Program-made: the position numbers and the translations under genes | Notes under the pieces: model-generated | What the model saw: the letters and a program-made list of their open reading frames with translations, nothing else | The model's database searches: none | Told to the model about the DNA's origin: nothing | Assembly (NCBI RefSeq): GCF_036002505.1 | Contig: NZ_DASYTH010000406.1 | Location: 61,546 to 125,545 of the forward strand | Source of the DNA: DASYTH01 sp036002505 | GTDB lineage: Bacteria; Actinomycetota; Actinomycetes; Mycobacteriales; Pseudonocardiaceae | DNA: 64,000 bases | Reading direction: 5' to 3' | Shown here: positions 58,286-64,000 of the stretch, piece by piece | How the letters are laid out: each line of letters opens with the position of its first letter | Position numbering within the stretch: the first letter of the stretch is position 1

Positions 58286-58891
58286 TCAGCCGCCGGCCAT
58301 CGCCCGCAGCCGGAACGCGCGGAACACGTAGTCCAGCCCGGTCACCACGGTGAGCACCAGGGCGACACCCATGACCAGCCAGCTGACCACGTCCGCAGCC
58401 GGCGGGAGCGGCAGCAGGAACAGCCCGATCGCCACGATCTGGGTCAGGGTCTTCCACTTCCCACCCTGGCTGGCCGGGATCACGCCGTACCGGATCACCC
58501 AGAACCGCAGCAGCGTCACGCCCACCTCGCGGGTGGCGATCACCACGGTCACCCACCAGGGCAGCTCGCCGAGCAGGCTCAGCCCGACCAGCGCGGCGCC
58601 GATCAGCGCCTTGTCCGCGATCGGGTCGGCGATCTTGCCGAAGTCGGTGACCAGGCCGAGCTTGCGGGCCAGCCGCCCGTCGAGGTTGTCGGTGATGGAC
58701 GCGACGGTGAACACCGCGGTGGCCACGATCCGCCAACCGGTCGCTTGCCCGCCGCCGGCGAACAGCGTCAGCAGGAACACCGGCACCAGCACCAGGCGGG
58801 ACACGGTGAGCACGTTGGCCACGTTGAGCAGGGGGATCGCCGCCGGCTCCGGCAGACCCGGGGTCGGTTCCGCCGGCTCGGCGGCACTCAC
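58286..58891 (-). CDS. pgsA: CDP-alcohol phosphatidyltransferase (PgsA family)
   Basis: GTG 58891 overlaps the rimO stop and gives 201 residues. The CDP-alcohol signature D-x2-DG-x2-AR-x8-G-x3-D-x3-D is complete (DNLDGRLARKLGL, then GKIADPIAD). About five membrane helices are present, such as VLVPVFLLTLFAGG and WWVTVVIATREVGVTLLRFW. It should make phosphatidylglycerol phosphate or a related phospholipid. A palindrome element follows its stop. Confidence 0.9.
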   Translation of the reverse strand: MSAAEPAEPTPGLPEPAAIPLLNVANVLTVSRLVLVPVFLLTLFAGGGQATGWRIVATAVFTVASITDNLDGRLARKLGLVTDFGKIADPIADKALIGAALVGLSLLGELPWWVTVVIATREVGVTLLRFWVIRYGVIPASQGGKWKTLTQIVAIGLFLLPLPPAADVVSWLVMGVALVLTVVTGLDYVFRAFRLRAMAGG

Positions 58892-60273
58892 CGGATCTCC
58901 GCCGGCTCGACCACCAGGTCCACACCCGCCGCGTCGATCACCTTGCCCCGCACCAGATCCCCCACGCTGAGCCCGTCCGGCAGCACGCACTCGCCGTCGA
59001 TCTCGGGCGCCTGGTGCTCGGCCCGGCCGGTGCCGTCACCCTCGACGAGGACGACGACCTCCTCGCCGATCCGGTCCTCGGCGCGCTGCGCGGTGAGCTG
59101 CTCGACCAGGTCGGAGATCCGCCGCACCCGCTCGGAGATCGTTGCCGCGTCGTGCTTTCCGGGCAGGCCGGCGGCCTCGGTGCCGTCCTCGTCGGAGTAA
59201 CCGAACACGCCGACCGCGTCGAGCCGGGCCTCGGTCAGGAACCGGGCCAGCTCGTCGACGTCGGCCTCGGTCTCGTCGGGGAAGCCGACGATCACGTTGC
59301 TGCGGATGCCCGCAGCCGGGGTGAGCGCGCGGATCCGCTCGATCAGATCCAGGAACGACTCGGTGGAGCCGAACCGGCGCATCCGGCGCAGCACCGGCTC
59401 GCTGGCGTGCTGGAAGGACATGTCGAAATAGTCGGCGACGCCCTCGGTGCCGGCGATGGCCGCGATGAGGCTCGGACGGGTCTCGGCCGGCTGCAGGTAG
59501 GAGACCCGGACCCGGTCCACGCCCTCGACCGCGGCCAGGCGCGGCAGCAGCGCCTCCAGCCCGCCGAGCTCGCGGGGCAGGTCCTTGCCGTAGGAGGTGG
59601 AGTTCTCGCTGACCAGGAACAGCTCGCGGACGCCCTGCCCGGCGAGCCACGCGGCCTCGGCCACGATCTCGTCCGGGTGCCGGGAGACGAACGCGCCGCG
59701 GTAGCTCGGAATGGCGCAGAACGAGCAGCGCCGGTCGCAGCCGGAGGCGATCTTGAGCGGGGCCACCGGGCCGCTGTCCAGGCGGCGGCGCAGCATGCGC
59801 GGGCCCCAGCCGTGGCCGGGCACGGACAGGTCGCCGGTCGCGGCGGGCCGGTGCACGGGGGTGATCGGGAGCAGGGTCCGGCGGTCGAACGGCTGGTGCG
59901 CCGGGATGGCGTGGCCGTTGAGTACGTCGCCGAGCCGCTCGGCCAGGTCGGGGTAGTGGTCGAAGCCGAGCACCGCGGCGGCCTCGGGCAGGCTCTCGGC
60001 GAGCTCCGCGCCGTAGCGCTCGGCGAGGCAGCCGACGGCGACCACCTTGGCGCCGGAGTCACCCGCGGCCAGCAGGGTGTCCACCGAGTCCTTCTTGGCC
60101 GACTCCACGAACGCGCAGGTGTTCACCACGATGACGTCGGCGTTGTCGTCGGCGTCCACCAGCTGCCAGTCACCACCCGCCAGGCGCCCGGCCAGCTCCT
60201 CGGAGTCGACCTCGTTGCGCGCGCACCCGAGGGTGAGCAGCGCGACCCGGCGGGAGGAGGGTGGAGTGGACAC
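58888..60273 (-). CDS. rimO: Ribosomal protein S12 methylthiotransferase RimO
   Basis: The 461-residue radical-SAM protein has an N-terminal cluster domain (LLTLGCARNEVDSEELAGRL, VVNTCAFVESAK, AVGCLAERYG), the radical-SAM CxxxCxxC in ASGCDRRCSFCAIPSYRG, and a C-terminal TRAM domain (EEVVVLVEGDGTGRAEHQAP). GCARN with Asp-Ser following and the RGAFVSR block favour RimO over MiaB. It methylthiolates Asp of ribosomal protein S12. The start is GTG 60273. It leads the rimO-pgsA operon. Confidence 0.93.
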   Translation of the reverse strand: MSTPPSSRRVALLTLGCARNEVDSEELAGRLAGGDWQLVDADDNADVIVVNTCAFVESAKKDSVDTLLAAGDSGAKVVAVGCLAERYGAELAESLPEAAAVLGFDHYPDLAERLGDVLNGHAIPAHQPFDRRTLLPITPVHRPAATGDLSVPGHGWGPRMLRRRLDSGPVAPLKIASGCDRRCSFCAIPSYRGAFVSRHPDEIVAEAAWLAGQGVRELFLVSENSTSYGKDLPRELGGLEALLPRLAAVEGVDRVRVSYLQPAETRPSLIAAIAGTEGVADYFDMSFQHASEPVLRRMRRFGSTESFLDLIERIRALTPAAGIRSNVIVGFPDETEADVDELARFLTEARLDAVGVFGYSDEDGTEAAGLPGKHDAATISERVRRISDLVEQLTAQRAEDRIGEEVVVLVEGDGTGRAEHQAPEIDGECVLPDGLSVGDLVRGKVIDAAGVDLVVEPAEIR

Positions 60274-60422
60274 GTCCCACAGCGTAACTTGCCGGTGCGC
60301 GGGTCGACGCCGTTCGCGCCGTTGCTCCGTTCGACTTCATCACGCGGGCAAACGGCGTAACCTGTGCCGAATCCCCTAAGGGGTACTTCTCTCCATGTGT
60401 ACTCGTCGTTACAGTGTGGATC

Positions 60423-60436
60423 TGGGAGCGCTCCCA
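60423..60436. promoter_or_regulatory. CebR operator, perfect
   Basis: TGGGAGCGCTCCCA is exactly the palindrome bound by the cellobiose-responsive LacI-family repressor CebR in actinomycetes. It lies 353 bases before the GH6 cellulase start. Confidence 0.85.
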
Positions 60437-60442
60437 CAAATC

Positions 60443-60456
60443 TGGGAGGCGCTTCC
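60443..60456. promoter_or_regulatory. CebR-like site, degenerate
   Basis: TGGGAGGCGCTTCC keeps one half-site of the CebR palindrome. It begins 20 bases after the start of the perfect site, about two helical turns, which would allow side-by-side binding. Confidence 0.45.
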
Positions 60457-60510
60457 GTCGTAGAACGAGGACCCTTCGGCGAAATCGCCGTCCTGCCGCT
60501 CCCGTCAGCC

Positions 60511-60524
60511 TGGGAGCGCTCTCA
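60511..60524. promoter_or_regulatory. CebR operator, one mismatch
   Basis: TGGGAGCGCTCTCA differs from the CebR palindrome at one position. Together with the other two sites it points to cellobiose-induced expression of the GH6 gene. Confidence 0.75.
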
Positions 60525-60788
60525 GGACCTGGGGTTCCACGCAGGCTACGAGGAGTCGGGGACAATGAGGTTCTACCTGCACGGCGGACGGTCCGGCACC
60601 CAGCGAGCGACTCGCGGCGCTAGATGATCTTTACGCGGTAATTCCCAGCATCGCCGGCTGCCCGGCGCATTTCGATCCCCGGGTTGACGTTTCGGCATCG
60701 CTTTCGCATTCGCAAATCACGGTTGTCGCGGGCGCATACCCCTGTGTCCCGCGCGGGCGAATCACGTAACCACAGGAGGAGAATCCAC

Positions 60789-62162
60789 ATGAGATATCCA
60801 TTTGGTCCGAAGTGGACGCAGGTGCTGGCGGTCACGGCGTCGGTCACCCTGGCCGCCGCCATGTTCGCCGGTCCGGCCACAGCGGACAACATCGCCGACG
60901 GTGGCGCCGGTGTGCTGGCCCGAGTGGACAATCCCTATGCGGGCGCCCGGGTCTACGTCAATCCGGAATGGTCGGCCAACGCGGCCGCCGAACCGGGCGG
61001 ATCCGCGATCGCCAACCAGCCGACCGGTGTCTGGCTGGACCGGATCGCGGCGATCAACGGCGTGAACGGGGGCATGGGCCTGCGTGACCACCTCAACGCG
61101 GCGGTCGACCAGGGCGCCAACCTGATCCAGCTGGTGATCTACGACCTGCCCGGCCGGGACTGCTCGGCGCTGGCGTCCAACGGAGAGCTCGGCGCGACCG
61201 ACATCGACCGGTACGAGCACGAGTACGTCGACCCGATCGCCGAGATCCTCGGCGACCCCGCGTTCGCGAACCTGCGCATCGTGACGGTCGTCGAGATCGA
61301 CTCGATTCCGAACCTGGTCACCAACATCTCGCCACGCCCGACGTTCACGCCGCAGTGCGACACCATGGCGGCCAACGGAAACTACGTCACCGGCATCGGC
61401 TACGCGCTGGCGCACTTCGGTGCCTTGGAGAACGTCTACAACTACCTCGACATCGGCCACCACGGCTGGATCGGGTGGGACGACAACTTCGCCCCCACGG
61501 CGGCGAAACTGGCCGACGCGGCGAACGCGTCCGGCGCCACGCCGGCCGACGTGGCCGGGTTCATCACCGACACGGCCAACTACGGCGCGGTGCACGAGCC
61601 GTTCTTCACCATCAACGACACGATCAACAACCAGCCGATCCGGGAGCACGCCAGCTGGATCGACTTCAACCGCTACGTCGATGAGTTGTCCTTCGCGCAG
61701 GCGTTCCGGACCGAGCTCACCCGGCACGGCTTCGACCCGGGCATCGGGATGCTGATCGACACCTCGCGCAACGGCTGGGGCGGCTCGGCCCGGCCGACCG
61801 GCCCCGGACCGACCACCGACGCCAACGCCTATGTGGACGGTGGCCGGCTCGACCGCCGGATCCACCTGGGCAATTGGTGCAACCAGGCCGGTGCCGGGCT
61901 GGGTGAGCGGCCGACCGCCTCCCCCGCCGCCGGGATCGACGCGTTCGTGTGGATGAAGCCGCCGGGCGAGTCCGACGGCTCCAGCACCGAGATCCCGAAC
62001 GACGAGGGCAAGGGCTTCGACCGGATGTGCGACCCCACGTACACCGGCAACCCGCGCAACAACAACCACATGTCCGGGGCGCTGCCCGACGCGCCGCTGT
62101 CCGGGCACTGGTTCTCCGCCCAGTTCCAGGAGCTGCTCCGGAACGCCTTCCCGCCGGTGTAG
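60789..62162 (+). CDS. Secreted GH6 cellulase (cellobiohydrolase-like)
   Basis: ATG 60789 follows AGGAGGAG and gives 457 residues with a signal peptide (VTASVTLAAAMFAGPATADN). The GH6 signatures are clear: VIYDLPGRDCSALA, TVVEIDSIPNLVTN and VWMKPPGESDGSSTE. The GH6 acid Asp lies in these loops. No carbohydrate-binding module is attached. It cleaves cellulose with inversion, probably releasing cellobiose. CebR operators upstream and a strong terminator downstream show a single-gene unit. The peroxidase-CBM2 gene at 27 kb could share the substrate. Confidence 0.93.
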   Translation: MRYPFGPKWTQVLAVTASVTLAAAMFAGPATADNIADGGAGVLARVDNPYAGARVYVNPEWSANAAAEPGGSAIANQPTGVWLDRIAAINGVNGGMGLRDHLNAAVDQGANLIQLVIYDLPGRDCSALASNGELGATDIDRYEHEYVDPIAEILGDPAFANLRIVTVVEIDSIPNLVTNISPRPTFTPQCDTMAANGNYVTGIGYALAHFGALENVYNYLDIGHHGWIGWDDNFAPTAAKLADAANASGATPADVAGFITDTANYGAVHEPFFTINDTINNQPIREHASWIDFNRYVDELSFAQAFRTELTRHGFDPGIGMLIDTSRNGWGGSARPTGPGPTTDANAYVDGGRLDRRIHLGNWCNQAGAGLGERPTASPAAGIDAFVWMKPPGESDGSSTEIPNDEGKGFDRMCDPTYTGNPRNNNHMSGALPDAPLSGHWFSAQFQELLRNAFPPV

Positions 62163-62176
62163 GTCCTGTTTCGGGT

Positions 62177-62208
62177 CCGGCGCGGTCGTGGGGTGACGAC
62201 CGCGCCGG
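62177..62208 (+). terminator. Rho-independent terminator of the GH6 gene
   Basis: CCGGCGCGGTCGT (62177-62189) pairs with ACGACCGCGCCGG (62196-62208) over 13 bp, loop of 6, followed by GCTTTTACCTTTGTTT. It lies 14 bases after the stop. Confidence 0.9.
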
Positions 62209-62268
62209 GCTTTTACCTTTGTTTCGCGCCGGGTTGGGAACACTGGAGGTATCGGGAGGTGACGCGCG

Positions 62269-63651
62269 ATGCGCAAATCCGGGGCGCTGGCATTCACCTT
62301 GCTGGTCCTGACCGCGTGTGCGGCCAACGGGTCCGCACCCGGGGCGACCGGCTCGAGCTCGGCCGTTCCGCCGAGCACGGCGACCGGATCCAGCTCCGCT
62401 CCGGCACCGGCGACCACCGAGAGCGACTGGCCGACGTACCACCGGGACAACGCGCGCACCGGCGTGGCTGCCGGCTTGGCCCCGCTCGGCACCCTCGGCG
62501 TGGCCTGGCGCGCGGCCCTGGACGGCGCGGTGTACGGCCAGCCTCTGGTTGTCGGGAACCGGATCCTGGCTGCGACCGAGCACAACACGATCTACTCGCT
62601 CGACCCCTCGACCGGCGCCGTGCAATGGTCCGCCCACGTCGGCGAGCCGGTGCCGCGGTCGGCGTTGCCGTGCGGGAACATCGATCCACTGGGGATCACC
62701 GGCACGATGGTGTTCGACCCGGCCACGTCCCGGGTCTTCGCCCTGGCCGAGACGACCAGCGGGGCGCACTTGTTGGTCGGGGTGAACGTGACCAGCGGCG
62801 CGGTCGAGGTGCGGGTGCCGCTGGAGCCGCCCGAAGGCGACCGGTTGGCGCACCAGCAGCGGGCCGCGCTGACCCTGCTGGGAAACCGGGTGTACGTGGC
62901 GTACGGCGGGCTGTTCGGGGACTGCGGGCGGTACTTCGGCTCGGTCGTGTCGGTGACCACCGCGGGCGCGGAGCCGTTGAGCTACCACGTGCCGACCCCG
63001 CGGGAGGCGGGAATCTGGGCGACGGGCGGCGCCGTCGTGGACGGTGACCGGCTGCTGGTGTCCGCCGGCAACGGCGAGTCCACCTCGGGCTTCGACGACA
63101 GCGACTCGGTGCTCGCGCTTTCCCCGACGCTGGCCCGGGTCGACCTGTTCGCACCGTCCACTTGGGCCGATGACAACCGGCGCGATCTCGACCTGGGCTC
63201 GTCCAGCCCGATCCTGCTCGGCGACTTCGTCCTCATCATCGGCAAACGCGGCACCGGTTACGTCCTCCGGCGGACCGCGTTGGGCGGCGTGGGCGGGCAG
63301 GTGGCGTCCGCGGAGATCTGCCGTTCGTTCGGCGGCAGCGCGGTGAACGCCGGGGTCGCCTACGTTCCGTGCGCCGACGGCACCCGCGCGGTGCGCCTCG
63401 ACGCATCCGGCGTGCCGACCGTGGTCTGGCGCACCCCGGTCCGCGCCAACGGCTCACCGACGGTCGGCGGCGGCGCCGTGTGGGTGACGGACTACTCAGC
63501 CGGCCTGCTCTACGCCCTCGACCCGGCGACCGGAGCCGTCCGCGCCCAGCTCACCACCGGCACCCTCCCCCACTTCGCCTCCCCCACCCTCTCCGGCGAC
63601 CACGCCTACCTCGGCACCATGGACGGCGTCCTCGCCATCTCCGGCGCCTAA
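62269..63651 (+). CDS. PQQ-type beta-propeller lipoprotein
   Basis: The 460-residue protein has a lipoprotein signal with LTAC as the lipobox, then a Ser/Thr-rich linker of about 30 residues. A propeller follows, built of repeats such as RILAATEHNTIYSLDPSTGA and GAVWVTDYSAGLLYALDPAT. The YHRDNARTGV opening is usual in PQQ-like propellers of this kind. No PQQ-dependent dehydrogenase residues are evident, so a scaffold or binding role on the cell surface is more likely. Its stop overlaps the convergent partial gene. Confidence 0.85.
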   Translation: MRKSGALAFTLLVLTACAANGSAPGATGSSSAVPPSTATGSSSAPAPATTESDWPTYHRDNARTGVAAGLAPLGTLGVAWRAALDGAVYGQPLVVGNRILAATEHNTIYSLDPSTGAVQWSAHVGEPVPRSALPCGNIDPLGITGTMVFDPATSRVFALAETTSGAHLLVGVNVTSGAVEVRVPLEPPEGDRLAHQQRAALTLLGNRVYVAYGGLFGDCGRYFGSVVSVTTAGAEPLSYHVPTPREAGIWATGGAVVDGDRLLVSAGNGESTSGFDDSDSVLALSPTLARVDLFAPSTWADDNRRDLDLGSSSPILLGDFVLIIGKRGTGYVLRRTALGGVGGQVASAEICRSFGGSAVNAGVAYVPCADGTRAVRLDASGVPTVVWRTPVRANGSPTVGGGAVWVTDYSAGLLYALDPATGAVRAQLTTGTLPHFASPTLSGDHAYLGTMDGVLAISGA

Positions 63652-64000
63652 CGCGGCCAGCTGTTGATCGCCGAGCAGGTGTGCGCGGTGTCCGCGGCCA
63701 GCATCTCGTCGCTGATCTCGACCCCGTCGAACGGGTTGGCGCTCGCCCGGACGATCCTGGGCCACGTCGACTGCTCGATTCCGCCGATGCCGGCCTCCGT
63801 GCTGTCCGCCGGAAGCGCGTCCATCCTCGCCTTGCCGTCCTCGGCGAGCCGCCGCGCCGCGTCGAACTTGTCGATGCGCTTTCGGGTCGCCGCGTCTCCT
63901 CCGGCGACCGGCGCCGAACCGAGCTCCGCCGGCAACCGTGTCCCTGTGGCCAGCGCATCCCGCGCGCCGGCGTAATGAGCGCTCAACCACTGTTTCAATT
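63648..64000 (-). CDS. 3' part of an unidentified gene (runs off the window)
   Basis: The frame is open from the window edge to a TAG at 63648-63650. The roughly 117 visible residues are helical and charged, with RKRIDKFDAARRLAEDGKAR and an ending that contains DTAHTCSAINSWPR. I recognise no domain. The TTG at 63998 is probably an internal codon and the gene starts beyond the window. Stop codons overlap with those of the propeller lipoprotein gene. Confidence 0.6.
   Translation of the reverse strand, partial: LKQWLSAHYAGARDALATGTRLPAELGSAPVAGGDAATRKRIDKFDAARRLAEDGKARMDALPADSTEAGIGGIEQSTWPRIVRASANPFDGVEISDEMLAADTAHTCSAINSWPR

Larger units (their letters stand above)
60274..60788. other. Regulatory region between rimO and the GH6 cellulase gene
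   Basis: These 515 bases hold three CebR-type sites (60423, 60443, 60511) and a small hairpin CCCCTAAGGGG near 60372-60383. A weak 20-codon frame at 60565-60627 (MRFYLHGGRSGTQRATRGAR) follows GAGGAG. No ordinary gene is seen. AGGAGGAG at 60776-60783 is the GH6 ribosome site. Confidence 0.7.

Overview
The window is high-GC DNA with frequent GTG and TTG starts, many 4-base start/stop overlaps, secreted enzymes, a small type VII secretion gene set, and the order rimO-pgsA-cinA-clgR-pspA-pspM. Together these point to an actinomycete, most likely of the Pseudonocardiales (Amycolatopsis/Saccharothrix/Lentzea-like). I cannot fix the genus. I recognised no rRNA, tRNA, CRISPR array or intact insertion sequence.

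Layout. 1-2.6 kb: the end of an Hsp70-like gene coupled to a large LuxR-type ATPase regulator. 2.6-9.2 kb: secreted enzymes (OB-fold protein, secreted adenosine deaminase, M23 peptidase, PepX-type S15 peptidase) and a cytosolic adenosine deaminase. 9.2-10.8 kb: a DUF4139 protein. 10.8-14.1 kb: a visibly less GC-rich three-gene operon (small protein, DUF6879 protein, NB-ARC/TPR STAND protein with a RHIM-like N-terminal motif). 14.2-19.7 kb: a trans-4-hydroxyproline catabolic cluster (deaminase, epimerase, GntR regulator, three-subunit D-hydroxyproline dehydrogenase). 19.7-26.9 kb: PARG-like macrodomain protein, DUF2332, a broken gene, an SRPBCC/hemerythrin/GNAT operon, an AraC/2OG-oxygenase pair and a LuxR protein with two HTH modules. 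27-36 kb: a secreted haem peroxidase with a cellulose-binding module, divergent from a GH92 mannosidase with a ricin lectin, then an S9A oligopeptidase and a secreted Vps62-like protein. 36-41 kb: sirtuin and a DUF4129/MoxR/DUF58 operon. 41-47 kb: methyltransferase, murein peptidase, Tat-exported M28 peptidase, XRE regulator, small secreted protein and DinB. 47.2-49.5 kb: a five-gene type VII secretion module that looks like a split toxin/immunity pair. 49.5-55 kb: methyltransferase, ParA, Nei2, Thr-rich protein, coiled-coil protein and PyrD. 55-60.3 kb: the PspM/PspA/ClgR envelope-stress block with cinA, pgsA and rimO. 60.3-64 kb: a GH6 cellulase behind CebR-type operators, a PQQ-propeller lipoprotein and a partial gene.

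The most striking unexplained structure is in the intergenic DNA. There are five arrays of 21-bp tandem units, mostly four copies facing four inverted copies, sitting at gene 3' ends. A dispersed element of about 120 bp with a conserved hairpin occurs three times. A 25-bp palindrome built on AAGCAACGT-N-ACGTTGCTT occurs three times and has become coding in two genes. The palindrome GTCCAC(A/T)GTGGAC recurs inside coding sequence. The two best candidates for an uncharacterised system are the RHIM-motif STAND/DUF6879 operon and the type VII module.

Regulation visible in sequence: a GGAAC-N18-GTTG stress-sigma promoter before pspA, a ClgR-type box before clgR, CebR-type operators before the GH6 gene, and a LacI-type palindrome before the GH92 gene.
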